A stretch of 64,000 nt of DNA. Source: Stercorarius parasiticus. Lineage: Eukaryota; Chordata; Aves; Charadriiformes; Stercorariidae. Numbering within the stretch: position 1 is the first letter of the stretch; the number at the start of each line of letters is the position of its first letter. The DNA lies in NCBI GenBank assembly GCA_013396915.1, contig VWZL01000351.1, positions 124,001 to 188,000 of the forward strand, read 5' to 3'. This document shows, one piece after another, positions 1 through 12,778 of the stretch. Under the pieces are notes generated by a model that worked only from the letters and a program-made list of their open reading frames with translations, was not told where the DNA came from and ran no database searches. A program made the position numbers and the translations under genes.

Positions 1-2953
1 CGGTTTGAACAATCATTAATCTGGCTTTTGTGATTCAGAAAGGATGGAAACTAATTATCCTTTTAAATGGCTAGTAACTTGACAAAAAGTTTTAAATAAA
101 ATGTTAGCTGAGCCATGCCAGATGTTTTACCACAGAATGCTATATATAGGATTTACCTTTCTTTTGCTCGGTATTATGTAATTGCAACAGTTTAATTTGC
201 TAGTTTTTTGCTGACCACTGACTGAAGGCAAAAAGGTTAAAATGCAAGTTTAATCGTTAACTTTTATTGCTACTGCCACAAGGAAGAAAGAGTTAATGAT
301 GCCTTAAATTGGGGAACTGAGAGCTAGTGGTAACCAATGGAACCAGTTCTCAAGATTTGCAAAGCATTTGCAGAGTTTTACATTTACCTCATAAAAGACA
401 CATAAGAAAATCAATAGAGTGTACTTTAACTATATCTCTCCAGAACAGAGGTTCCTGTTCCAAAATACTCTGTATATTAATGCAACAAATCTGTATATGG
501 AGCAGTTTGATTATATGCAATACATCTTCAGCACTCCTATTTTAAAGTACAGCAATTTTCCTATAGATGAAACATGGTTGTTATTTTGTATTACTTTATG
601 TGAATGAACCCTACATTCCACAGTGTAATGATTGGCAAACTAAAAATGTGATCAGTTCATCACATGATGAACATAGGAAATGGAGGTATTATTAATTGCC
701 CAAATTAAGACCAGGAAACAGCCACATACTCATATTCAATCTTAACCGGACCACTACTTGCATTGACAAATTTGGCTTGTGCTAGGCAAAAATTATTTTC
801 ACACTCGCAAAAGTGAGACTGCACCAGACTGTAAGAACAAAATCTAATTCAAACAAACTAAAGTTTTTAAAACAACTAAAAAATGAAAAGCTGGAAAAAA
901 GAGAGAGCTAAAATAATGAGAAATAGCTTTCTTGCTAAGAAGTTCTGCTTATGGGAACAACTACATCAGGTTCCACTGTCTGTACTGTGAGATTATGTCC
1001 TTCAGCCTATGATCCTGTTCAACCAAATGATCCTGTTTCTGGCCTGAGACTTCACACTAGCAGACCTTGGCCTTACCAGGACATAAAAAATTGCAGTGAG
1101 AGAATAAACCAGATCATAATAAAATAATAAACAACATGAAAACAAAAAGGAATTGCATTTGTAATGTTTGTGTGAGTCCATTCCCTTGCATTACTGGTGG
1201 GATTCAGGAGGGATATGTAAGATCCATGCAGTTCCCAGGCCTGCCCAGTTCCGTGCCTAAGTCAAGTAAGCTGAAGGTGGCAGCTCAGACAGTTGGCAAA
1301 TAGGCTATTATATAAATATGGAATAAGCTTTGGGTTAATATGTGTGATAGTCATATAGAGTTATAGTCTCTGCAGCCTAAACACAAGTCCCTCGAATCTC
1401 CATTCCTGTCAATGCAACTGGAGAGCATGCAGTTCCCAACTTTTCAGTCTTTTTATTTCTGGGGACAGTTCCACATCATACTAAGTTCTGGTTATAACAG
1501 CACAACAATCCTTTTGGGCCACAATGTCTACAGAGCAAGTTACCCACAAAATCAACGTTTCAAGACTCAAAAATATATACACCACCTCCAGTGTTGCCTG
1601 ATCCAAAGCAGTGTGCTCACTTGCCATGTCTAGGAATCACGTGTCTCTTGTCTAACTGTTCTGGGGGTAATACCATCCCATTTCCCTCCTAAATATGGTA
1701 TCTCCAAGAGTGAGAAAACCTTACGTTTCAATGTAGGGACAAACGTTCTTAAATCTCTTTCCACCACAACTAGGCATTGTGCTTCCCTGTGGCGCCTTTG
1801 AAAACGTGAAAAACATTTGTCAGAAAGATTTATTAGCCCTTTAGCCACTGACAAATTCTCCAGTGTGGCAAATCATCACTTTCTGACATTCTTTCAAGAA
1901 GGTTTTGTAACTTTTCTAGTACATCACAAAAGTGATAGTTTCCACATTCTGATTATACACCCATTTCACTGAGGAGCAGCAAAGCTGGAATTTCACTGCC
2001 TGGAATGCCTTCTGAAAGTCATTCACATTCTGCCTTTTTTTCAAAGAGTTAAGAAAAGACTGTCTTTAATCATACAGACAAGACTGTCCTGCCTACATCC
2101 AAGAGGTAATGAGTGAGTTTTACGTTGCAGTACAGAAGATGATTGTCCATTTATACAGACCAAACAAGAAGCCGGTTTTGTGCTTATTGGTTTCTAATAA
2201 TCCTGCCCACAAGTTGAATACCTTTAATCACAGATTTTTAAGCTGTGGCCCCACCAGAATACAACCACCTCATGAGTTGACATTACAGAGTATGCAATTG
2301 AAAATAGGCTTCAGACATGTAATTCTTAGTCTCTAACATTGAAAGATTAAAGTCATCAATGATGTGTAAAACATCCCCAAGAGAAACTCGTGCAGTTATT
2401 TAAACATACTTGGGTCTCAAATATGTTTAAAGATATCCAATTCGCATTTTACCCACTAGGAATTAAGTGGTTCAGGATTTTGAAAACCTCACTAAACCTT
2501 AAAATATCTGGCATGTTTCCTTGAAATATATAAAATTTTTCAGAGAGACTGATTGCCCTTGAAGTCATCGGAGATGCTCAAAAGTGCTATATTCATAAAT
2601 AATTCTTTTGGGCATTGCTAGAAATATGAACAATTGGACTGACTTCTGAAACTCTTTAGAAATAAAGTAACAGGTCTGCTTTTCTGAAGGCCCCAGCTAC
2701 TGAACAGGTTCTGATATGCTGAGATCTGGGATCTCCTGTTAGGCTTTTGGACTCCAAACAGATCTTTTTCATGTTAGTTTGCATATCACGTTTGGATACA
2801 GTGAGAAGGTATAACTGATACTTGAAACAGATTTCTGTTTGGGAAGGCTTCTCATCTCTTGAAAGCCAGCATGTCATGTTATCAGGCTCAATGTCAGGTG
2901 ACCAAGTGCAAAAGCCGTCTTTGAGCAGATTCAGCTGCTATAAGCCTACCTAC
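1..2953 (-). other. RFX4: RFX4 intron downstream of probable exon 15 (partial)
   Basis: I searched this stretch for the next expected exon, which in mammals begins MQSYTWSLTY-like after the Gly codon, and did not find it. The region is AT-rich, with no recognised repeat family or gene. It is therefore read as the start of the next intron. Confidence 0.8.
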
Positions 2954-3115
2954 CTGTTGTAGCTGCTATGCCACCGTACTCTGGGGACTGATTGCTGACA
3001 GGCGAGGGGGCAGAGGGCACTTCCACTGAGGTGGCAGATTTAGCTGGGGAGAACGGCACTGGGGAGGGAGTTGGAGGAGCTGGTTCACTCAGAATAATTT
3101 CTTCTCGTATTTCTG
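2954..3115 (-). CDS. RFX4: RFX4 coding exon (probable exon 15): Pro/Ser/Thr-rich tail begins
   Basis: This 162-nt exon completes an Ala codon and encodes 53 residues (about 492-544) plus the first base of a Gly codon: [10 protein letters not shown], then [40 protein letters not shown] and ATT. After the acidic start it is rich in Pro, Ser and Ala and probably unstructured. It differs from the mammalian tail, as I recall it, at a dozen or so positions, in contrast to the nearly invariant exons before it. The acceptor is a CAGCAG tandem; the first AG is used in the annotation because it gives the expected Ala. The donor is gtaggt. Following C-terminal exons are not in the window. Confidence 0.95.
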
Positions 3116-4429
3116 CTGCAGGATGAGAGAAAAATCACCAAACATAGTTAAAGGTAGAATCAAGGAACACTGAGAAACTAAAAAAAACCCAACACTTAAT
3201 GCAAGCAGTTAAGTTCTGTAGGCTGTATTTCAAGAAATGCATAGCAGGAATCACAAATCTTTGAAAGAAGTACTTCTATAACATTCATCATTACAACCTT
3301 CAGTGTACCTTCATAAGACCTCTTAAAGGAAAGTGCTTATTTTCCTTTGTTGTATAGATGGGTAACTCATGCATAGACGCTTAAGGCTTATATTCCTGTA
3401 ATATACTATTAGATATATAAAATTAGGACTCCAGTCTGCGTCAGGCACTCCTACTCCTTCTAGAGGCATTGGAAAGAAACAGTAATCTCCAGGGGATTCC
3501 AGTGGCTTTTGGTCATGACCTTCTCTCTTCATTGAAGAGGATGACGCTCTGGATAGTTCTAGCTGCTGCAGCTATGTGGAAAGTCCACAGGAATAAGTAA
3601 CTTGTTTGTCAAAAAACCAAGAGGTTATGGCAGGGCAATTAATTAAATCCAGGTTTTTCAACACATAGAAGATACTACCCTAATCACTCAAATGTTCTTC
3701 TTCACATAACTCTACAGGGTGGCAAATTAAGCAACAGCTAAAATGAAGAATGGAACTTTCCAAAGATGATAGAGGGTTTAACTTGCTCAAATTAATGGGA
3801 GATGCAAGGAAGGCAGATGACTGAGGATCTGTCATTACAAGGGCTGCCCTGAGCAGAGAGACTAAAGGCAATCTCTGTTCACTTCTATTCCGGAGAGTCA
3901 GTGCAGAGTGAGTGGAGCAGGACTCAAAACCTGCTCCTGTACAGCTGCTTATAACATAAGAGTACCAGAAATGATAGCTCTGTTTTTTGTCTTTGCTCAC
4001 TTCTCCCATCTCTCCCTCTTATTTAAATGGTAAAATCCATTAATATCAGTGAATTTATTTTGTGTTAAACTGGGGTGGAAGGGAGAATCAAGACTGGGTT
4101 CACTGAAATACAGTGGTGGCTTAGACAGACTAACTGAGTTCAAAGGCTCAGTACAAAAATTTTTTACTGAAACACCAGGCATGCGCTTAGGAATGGCTTC
4201 AGACATCCAGAGTTATATGATAAACCAGGCAGGCCTCTTTCAGAATGTATTAACCAGGGGCACTCCCTGCACAAACGACTGTTCGCAAATCATGATGGAA
4301 CTGGAAAACATTTTGCTCCTAGATAAGCCTCACTGGGTTAGATGAGGATAAAGCAATGTCCTAACATAGAAAACAGCGAATCCAGTGGACAAAACAACAG
4401 AAGATGAACGAATGAAAGAACAAACTCAC
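3116..4429 (-). other. RFX4: RFX4 intron between probable exons 14 and 15
   Basis: A 1.3-kb intron. Frames of about 100 codons on both strands are unsupported. No repeat or RNA gene is recognised. Confidence 0.88.
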
Positions 4430-4549
4430 CTGTGCTTCCTTCTCCTTTCATTGCCCTCATTAGTTCATTAGCTCTCTCCTGACAATGGAGTGATTCTAGC
4501 AGGTACAATACGTAGTCATCAAACATCAAGTGAATAAGGTGAAAAGACC
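4430..4549 (-). CDS. RFX4: RFX4 coding exon (probable exon 14): end of dimerisation region
   Basis: This 120-nt exon completes a Gly codon, encodes 39 residues (about 452-490), [20 protein letters not shown] then [19 protein letters not shown], and ends with the first base of an Ala codon. The acceptor is attaccag and the donor is gtgagt. The [22 protein letters not shown] helix closes the dimerisation domain. Length and phase are symmetric, so skipping would keep the frame but remove this helix. It matches the recalled mammalian protein throughout. Confidence 0.97.
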
Positions 4550-5289
4550 CTGGTAATAAAGTGAACAAACAAAAAAGCCATTGACTGTCTCAATACACTC
4601 ATTAAACCAATGATTATGGTATTCAACACAAACAGTACTGAGTAAGACTGCCTCCATATACTACTGCCACTGAAGTATCTCTCTTAAGGTAAGAGAGGTC
4701 AAAGCAAAACTGGGGACTAGCAAATTCTGTTCTCTCCTGGATTTGTACAGGCTTATACAACCAATTATTGTGGTTTAGGGTGCAAGGAGGCTGCCTAGCT
4801 GAGAGCTGGGACTTGATGGAGTTTTCTTCTCCTACATTAGCACCAAACAATTTAGATAATTACACTACAGTGGAATTGTTTCCTTTTATCTAAAGGACCA
4901 GATGTAAGTTTCTGTCAGAAGCAGAATCCTGAATTGGCTTTCTTAGCAACATGTCCTGATACAAATGTTATGAACTACCTACGTCATTGGACAAAGAAAT
5001 GAGAGACTAATCAATATCAAGGTAGAAATAACCTTCCAAATCTCCTGATGGTATATCTCCAGTGCATTGGCTGGACTGGATGAGACATCCATTAACTGCC
5101 AAACATAGAGGCATTAGCAGCAACTGTGGATGTCTTAAAAGGAAAGACTTGTGCCAAAGCTTTGCTCTGTCATTCTTCTCCTACCACATTATCTTTTTTC
5201 AATTATCGGTTCGAATCATATTAGCAGCATAACATTCGGCCTGTTTCTGTGCTTACATCTGAAGATGCTGTGGATATTATCCCTTAACT

Positions 5290-5500
5290 GCCATGACAGG
5301 AATGTGAAAAATTTAAGGGCTAAAGGACGTAAGGAAAGAGTATGGGCAAAAGAAACAGAAGTATTAATACTATTGCACAAGACACTGGTGAAACCTCACT
5401 TCGAATATTGCATATAACTCTAGTCACCCATGTTCAAGAAAAATAAGTACAAGTTGAAACTGGTATGGAGAAGATTACCAGGAGGATGCAGGGAATGGAT
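5290..5500 (+). repeat. old, decayed CR1-type LINE fragment
   Basis: The plus strand contains ctattgcacaagacactggt, then gaaacctcacttcgaatatt, tctagtcacccatgttcaag and a gaagattaccaggaggatgc-type stretch. This is the well-known block near the end of the CR1 reverse-transcriptase reading frame (the region encoding a VRPHLEYC-like motif); the local frame still ends VKPHFEYCI. It is interrupted and carries no usable protein. Its decay suggests an older insertion than the two 3' ends at 28.6 and 44.4 kb. Boundaries are approximate. Confidence 0.85.
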
Positions 5501-7870
5501 AATAGATTTTAAATGTCTAAAAATGACTTCATTTTGCAGAAGGGAAGTTAATTGATTCCCACAATTTATAAAGAAGGATACATGTCAGGGATGGTGAAGA
5601 AATGTTTGCCCTAGAGCACACATAGCCACAAAAATAGATGTGTAAGAATAGACCATAGATGCATTTCAGGGGAAAATTACAGGAGCAAAGCATCAGAGCT
5701 GAGACATTGTGTGCTGTCCTCCTGAAAGGAATAACATTCATCTGCAGGGGAAGACTGACAAGCATCAAGATGGAGTTTGGTCAGTTCCAAAAAACCACTC
5801 CATGACACAGAGTATCATGGAGTCCAGACAGGACTTGATCACACAACGGGTTTGATTTTCTTAAAGGCTCCAATGTTTATTTTGACTTGTATGGAATATT
5901 TAAAACATGTTCATATAAGTCATTAAATAACTCAGGTTAAAATAATAGCCAGTCCAGCAGCTGGCTTAAACCAGAGAAAGATCACCAGCTGAGAGGGAAA
6001 CAGAGATCCACTACTGCCAGACAAAAAAAAACCAAAAAACCCCAAAAAGCCTCATCTAGACGTGTTCCTCTCAAAATTGCATTACTACGTTTTGAGGAAA
6101 AATACTTGCATGGGAAAAAGATGCAACAAGTTTAAAATTCAATCAAATTTCATAATGATTGGTTTCTTCACAGGAAAGTTAGGTTTATCTTCACGTACTA
6201 GCTTTTACCACAACAACACATAACCACCCCTACTCCAACTTCTCTCCTCAAACATACCATTGATGGGCAGAAGTGGTTTGAAAGACCCTTTATCCTTATA
6301 CAATTCTAGCTAGCAATTCAGCTTTCAAAGTAACTCTGAGCACATTCTTTTTCTTTGTGACCCGGATGGTCTTTGTGTTTCATTCTCTTACTCCATGCCT
6401 GCATGGCTTCTGTCGTCACTGATATGAACTGAGCACGCACACTGGGCGGTGAACATGCGCCTTTGTGTTCTTTGGGCAAGGCAGCACAGAAAAAGGACAT
6501 ATGTGACCGCAACACCTTTGCTACGGGGAGGAAATGTTTGGCTGTTGGTGAACCTGAAGCATTCAGTTTTTCATTTGTTTCATGTATCTATGCAAATCAA
6601 AATGGTAACAAATTTCCTTAGCCTTGCAAGGGTAAATAGTGGAGATCTTCACTTAACTACTGCAGAGAATTTGTTTTCAGAAATCTTTTGGGCTCAAAGT
6701 CTTGTTAAATAAAATCCTATTCAATTTAGCAGTACAATGAAGACAGCAGATCTGGCTGATCACCTTGTTACTGACCAAGGATTTCTCCAGAGGAAACCTG
6801 GATTATCAAGAATCTCCACAAAATGCTTGCTCTTCTGACTACAGTTTTTCAGTGAAAATTTTCTATTGACTTTAGTGCAATTGCTACTGGTAAGTATTTC
6901 CAAGGTAAGAAAAACAGGCCCAAATGCTGGCAAACTTCATGTGGTGGTATAAAGCCCAGGGTATTTAGTGTTTCCCATCAAACTCCCTGCTCAGCTTTAA
7001 TTTAAGAAGAAAAAAAAAATGGAGGAAAGTTGCTTGTAGTTTCATAAAAGTGTTTGGTATTGCAAACTCTAGCACTGAAATGCTAGTAAGCAAATGACAA
7101 AAAACCAAGATTTGCTATTTTTAAAAAATGCCTTTGTTTTGGGGGGGTCTAATGCTTTATTTTGAAGACTTGGGCTTGGCAATACTGAATGCAGCGTTTA
7201 AAAACACTCCAGTGCCTTTGTCACTCTTTTGAATTTCTGTCTTCCTCTCCTGTTATTTCTCCCACTGTGTATTTTTAAACTCTGTATAGAGTTTTTGAGC
7301 CCAGAATTTGCGTGAAAGACACTAGACAAACAAGTTGTTGGTACTGAATGAATGCAATATTTTTACATTTTTAAACGAGTCAAACGAGATGTAAGCTATA
7401 GAGTGAAACCAATATCAGGGCACACATTTCAGCTACACAGTGAATAGCTATTCAGCACGATGTACAATAATTTATTCTGTGTTTGCAAGCTACTGTTTTT
7501 CACATGAAACTATTTGGTTCTTTCAAGTATATCTTTAAGTACTGAAATGGATCCAACTGTGGCTGGCAAACCATACACTTCTTTAGGAAGAGATAAGAAG
7601 CCATTCAAGAATCTGTAGTTACAGTAATCAATAGCACTGGGCTCTAATTTTCAGGAATTAACAGAAATCATGGCAATAATTACCCAGCTAATGTACAGTA
7701 GGTATCAGCAGCTATTAACAGATAAAGCAGTTGTGCTTAAGTAGCAAAACAACAGTAAGATTTCCAGGTCTGGGGAAAATCATGGTGCTTCTATTACTAA
7801 TTAGTTACTTTATACACTGGATGCATTACCCAAACACTGCCACCAACTGTGCCTTTGATATGCATAGACA

Positions 7871-7927
7871 GGAAGGAGGGAGGGAGGGAGGGAGACAGGC
7901 AGAGAGAAAAAGGGAGAGGGAGAGGGA
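7871..7927 (+). repeat. purine-rich GGGA/GAGA simple repeat with G-quadruplex motif
   Basis: The plus strand carries GGG at 7878-7880, 7882-7884, 7886-7888 and 7890-7892, separated by single A residues, followed by GAGA-rich sequence. Four G3 runs with one-base loops fit the classic G-quadruplex pattern. The transcribed RNA of RFX4 would carry the C/U-rich complement, so any quadruplex would be on the DNA coding-opposite strand. Confidence 0.9.
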
Positions 7928-9390
7928 CCACAAGAGAGGGGAGTTTTTTGTCTGCCAGGGATTGTTTCAACCCGCCCATGCCACCATGCTTAAAAGCTTT
8001 GCAGAATCAAGTCTCTGTGCTAGCCAGTCCAGGGCCAGGTATTCCAGCTTCCTCCGGTCAGATTCCTGTATCATATATTTCAAAGATAAAAATATACTGT
8101 CCTGTATATAGTAAAAATCCCATTGTTTAACATATTTTACTTCTTTAAAAAAATTACATGGTGAGCATCTGAGTCTATATATTGATTGAAATGGAAAAAA
8201 TCATTAAAAATCAGTCCACTGAAAGAGTTTCCAATGCAGTAAAAATGCAAAACTTTTTATCTAAGTTAAGAACAAAGGTAAATAGATGTAAATATTTAGA
8301 ATAGTAAATCAGTCTTTGTTTCTCTCCATAAAACTCATTTAAATGCATACACTATTCTGAAAAGCTAGAAGGAACTGTGGGAAATTAAGTGCAGAAGAGT
8401 TTCTGCCATCTAGCTCTGAGCTGTTTACATTCAGGGGTTATTCTTTCGGAACTTCCTCAACTCTAATTCATCAACAATGTGTCAAATGGCCTTGCAGTGA
8501 AAGAGTAGCATCATTAATACAAATTATTACAAATTTTTATCTGTGGATAAATAACATTTGGGACATTTTGGGGGAAACACGGTAGGAATAGCCCAGGCTT
8601 CTGCCTGATAGGATGAGGATATGGTTTTGGTATCATTCTCCCCTTTGAAAACCTGAAGGCTCTGATCTTTTACCTCCACTGCAGTTGCACCTGAGCAGGG
8701 AAAACTCCACTCTGTATAAATAAGGGTTATAATAGGGACTGATCCAACGCTTGTCACATCACCTCCCAGGAGAGAACCCACCCAGCAGGCTGCCTTGCTC
8801 TGCAGCTCAACAAATGGTTACGTGGTTTGTATGAAGTTAAATAGTTTCAACAGAAAAGATGAGAAAACCCTCCTGCATGACAAATCCTCTAGCCTTTCGG
8901 TTAGAAATCTTGCTCTGGCAGTGACTAACACTGATTGAAGACTGCTGAAGCAGGCAACTGTTGTCTAAGGACCAAAATATAGCAGATGCAAAAGAATTCT
9001 CTTAGATTTTACTTTTTAAAAAAAAAATTAAAAATTCTGAAGTGATTGAAATCCCAAACTATCTCAGCTACACACTGAGCACATTGGTTTTTATTTTTTT
9101 TTTAAACCCTTGCTTTGCTTACCAAATTGAAAAGCAGTTATTGATCTAGTTCTAATGTAACACCACACACCCATGAAAAACATATCAGCTATGACCAGGA
9201 CATTCTTTCCCTGACTATGGTTACATATAAACATCTCAAATTCATGTTCAAAGGTGGTTGTCCATGTAAGGAGGAGCATCACGCAGTTTATAGACACAGA
9301 TATTCTCAGTGAACTAAAAAGACAAAACAAAACAAACAAAAAAAAGTACAAAAGACAAAAACCTACAAATTTAGCTGAGCAGTTGAAGTT

Positions 9391-9481
9391 NNNNNNNNNN
9401 NNNNNNNNNNNNNNNNNNNNNNNNNNNNNNNNNNNNNNNNNNNNNNNNNNNNNNNNNNNNNNNNNNNNNNNNNNNNNNNNN
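9391..9481. other. assembly gap (91 N)
   Basis: Ninety-one unknown bases. The right edge is a pentanucleotide repeat and the left edge is A-rich. A reading frame drawn across this gap on the plus strand is an artefact. Confidence 0.99.
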
Positions 9482-9532
9482 TATTATATTATATTATATT
9501 ATACTATACTATACTATACTAGATTATATTAT
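9482..9532. repeat. TATTA/TACTA pentanucleotide tandem repeat at gap edge
   Basis: Pentamer units run directly out of the gap: TATTA-type units first, then TACTA-type units, then degenerate copies. The array abuts the unknown bases, so its true length is not visible. It is a simple microsatellite with two unit variants. Confidence 0.93.
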
Positions 9533-11193
9533 GTCCCAAACTCAAACCAACGAATAATTCTCAATCTTCCCATTTTCTCGCTACACGGCACATTCATAAA
9601 TGTTTCTGTTACTAAGTAAAAAATTACAGGTGAGGATCACTTTATAGACCTTCCAGACAACCGGTGGTCTAATAACTATTTGGGGAATCCCTGTTTGATT
9701 GAAGCTGTTTTGGTGACTGATGCCTTGAAACAGCGAATGCTTTATCAGGTTACAAATATATCCTGAAGAGGGATAAAAATAATGTTGTAATGTGTAATTT
9801 AGTAGCAATAATGTATCCTTGGGGGTATTTTAACCTCAGCATTTAATGAATTCTAACAGTATACCCTCAACACTGCACTAACGCAGGATGTTTTTTCATT
9901 TGTTGGGTAACGGTGTGTTTCACAGGTTGCGATTATGTCTGGAGAGAAAAGTGTAGCAATCCAAAGTGTTTGAAAACAAAAATTCAGGATTTACTCAACA
10001 CTCATGCAAAGGCATTTTTGAACACCAGGGGAAAGTACACTGTTAAGCAGTATCAGCTACTTTTATGCCCACAACAAAGAAAAGCTGCAGTGACTCAAGG
10101 AGAAAATGAGTCCTAGAGGAGGTGGGAAATAGATGTGAGCAGGATACTGGTGCTGGAAACACAAGCCAGCAGATGGAAATTGTGATCATCTTGGGGATGC
10201 TCGCTATCCTGGTGTCTAATGGTGACTCAGTAATACCTGTTTGTAAAACTCTTTACAATGGGAAGCCAGTGAAAGTAGTTTCAGATTCAAATATAAATAT
10301 AGGTTATATCACGCCTATCTCTGACCGTATTGGAATTTATGCTGTTAGATGTTTCTAAAAGCGTAAAAGACATCAAAGCTCAGCTGGCAGAAAACCTTGC
10401 AGCTGTGCAATGCAGTGCCTTCATAAATTCATTATTAATCTTCTACTAACATATTCTGACAAATGTACATTCATAAAAACCATCCTTCATGCAAAATCTG
10501 GTCCCAAGTGACTGCAAATGTTCACACTCATGACACAGCAGTCCATTTTCAATCATTTCCTGCTTTTAACTGATTTTAATCTCAACTGTTTGTATCCCAG
10601 AACTCAAGACAAAGCCCCTTTTGAAACTGTAGAAAAGCAATATGCTTTTTCATATAAGAAGTAAAAGTCTATTTTTCCACCCTGACTGAATTCTAATAGA
10701 AAGGAAGATTATCTGTCCAGGGTATAGAAAACACACTTATTTCACAAAGACTAATTTAAAATGCAATGTCCTTTAAAAGTGGAGCTGTCAAAGTGGTTCA
10801 CTGGAGAACTTTTCATCCACTTCAGTGCAAAATCGTCTCCGTCAGCATAACATGTAGGCAGAGTGGTTTGGGTAACCAGGCTCACTTTGCACTGAAGCAA
10901 ATTAGCGAATGTTCCCAGAATCAACTCCTCCAGCTGACCTGTGACTGGTAACTCCAGCTACTGGCTAACAACAAACAGAAGGAAGTAGTAATGTTTTCAG
11001 CTCCCCTGGCCAGATCTTGAAGACAGATGTCTGTCTGACCATTATTTCCAAATGTCAGTGGCCCCAGCTCTTTTTTTAATAGAGCCCCGGACATGTGAAA
11101 GTTGGTGGTGGTTTCACTTAAACTGTGCATTACAAGCCAGGATGCAAGGTTTTTTGATGGTGGCAGGCAATTACTATAACAAAATGAAAGTAC

Positions 11194-11311
11194 CAAAGCT
11201 GGGTGCACTGTGCAAAGTCATGTCCCGAATCACTCGAGTGCCAAAACAGGACCACATCAAGAGGAACTGCTGAGCTACTTTCTTCAAAGAGCCTTGTCTC
11301 TTGGCAGCTAC
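11194..11311 (-). CDS. RFX4: RFX4 coding exon (probable exon 13): dimerisation region
   Basis: This 118-nt exon encodes 39 residues (about 412-450), [20 protein letters not shown] then [19 protein letters not shown], and ends with the first base of a Gly codon. The acceptor is ttcttgcag. The donor is gtactt, a weak donor, but the phase (TTT G followed by GG TCT) joins the 4.4-kb exon perfectly. The [20 protein letters not shown] helix is one of the most conserved parts of the RFX dimerisation domain. No change from the recalled mammalian sequence was noticed. Confidence 0.97.
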
Positions 11312-12778
11312 CTGCAAGAAAACAGATATATCTGACGTGGAGAAACTTTTCTTTCTACTGCCCAACGCAGCTGAATGTTGCACGTATCTGTCTTCTTTTT
11401 ATATACTGAAAAACTACTTACCATTATCCTCACATCAAAATATACACTAAAAATTAAAAAAACCCCAAACATCAGCCTTACACAGAAAGGCACCTTGCTA
11501 CTATGTGGAAATCGTAAAGTATTATTCAACACCAAGACTGAATTTCCTTTATAAGTGATGAAAGGGCTGCCAAAAAATTGCTCTGATCTTCATCTTAACC
11601 TTATTACTTACATGTTCATTCTTGCTTCCTAGTCAAGGAAACAATTTATAATCAAGAATGCTTGACCTACACTGAAAATTTATATTAATATTTAAATCAA
11701 AGTTTACTATTTAATATAATTTTTTTTGTTCCTCCATGTTTTTATTTTTGTGAATTCACATAGTCATTTTACTAGCAAAACTACTTTCCAGAAAGCACAC
11801 CTTAGGCATCAACTCCTCAAAAAATTTTTTACTATAGCCATATGTGATTTAAAGAATTACGTTAATCCAGTTCGCTAATAAAATCTATGTCAAGTTCTTT
11901 ATGAAAATTAACAGTTATGGTCTGAATTTCAAATTGCATTCCAATGGCTAAAAGAAAAGCTCCCCAAAACAATCAATACATTTCAAACAATCTGAGGGAA
12001 GTATCTGTTGTTTCCTGTATGTATCTTTTGCAGCAGAGAGAGAGGCTGCATTTTTTTTAAATTTATTTATTTTTACTACTTGGCTCTAACAACTGGAATG
12101 AAGAGTGAAATTCTAATAGAACAGCCTAATACAAAGTATAGTTAGTGACAAAAGTTAAAACAGTCAGTCATATAATTTCATACTCTATGTAAAATTACAG
12201 TGATGCCTGATCACTTTTGAAAATATTTTTTAAAGATTTGTTAGTAGGTTTCTGCATGCACTTAAATTGAAATAAAATACAAGTCTTTGGTGTCCCAAAT
12301 CATCTCAAAAGGCAACATAAATGTGTCCTTGACTGAATGGCATTGTAGACTTTCATCCTTACATTTGAATGTGAATAAATGAATTAGCTAGCCTAAATAT
12401 CCTTTTCACTAAAATCTTAAAAGGCCAGACTAGATTATGTTTTTTATTTGCACTGTGTAGTTAGAATGACTCTGAACTCATCTCTCCATACCCCTGAAAT
12501 ATTGATTTGATTGGAAACCTCAACCCTGTTCCATTCTTGAATATCATCTTTTGGGACAGAATACACAAGAGCCGAATAAAGCCGAATCCTGAATGTGAGT
12601 AGTTCTCATACTGAGCACGAAAACCGGTGAGATTTTGCTCACAGCTGCTTTAACTGCTGCTTATGATCAATGTCTGGTTGGTTTGTTTGTTTGCTTTCTA
12701 TTTTTGCTAAAAATCTAGAATCTGAATAGAGTTCATAATGCACACGACTGACTCAGGTCCTTACTGCTGCTTACCAAC
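11312..12778 (-). other. RFX4: RFX4 intron between probable exons 12 and 13
   Basis: A 1.5-kb, strikingly AT-rich intron, especially 11600-12260, with poly-T and poly-A tracts. No interspersed repeat or gene is recognised. Confidence 0.88.

Larger units (their letters stand above)
4550..11193 (-). other. RFX4: RFX4 intron between probable exons 13 and 14
   Basis: A 6.6-kb intron. It contains an old CR1-like fragment (about 5290-5500), a purine-rich GGGA repeat (7871-7927), the assembly gap at 9391-9481 and the pentanucleotide repeat beside it. Any exon hidden in the gap is unlikely, because the coding sequence is continuous without it. Confidence 0.88.

Noticed and set aside
9254..9619. 121-codon plus-strand open frame across the N run
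   Set aside because: It depends on unknown bases and a pentanucleotide repeat, so it is an artefact.
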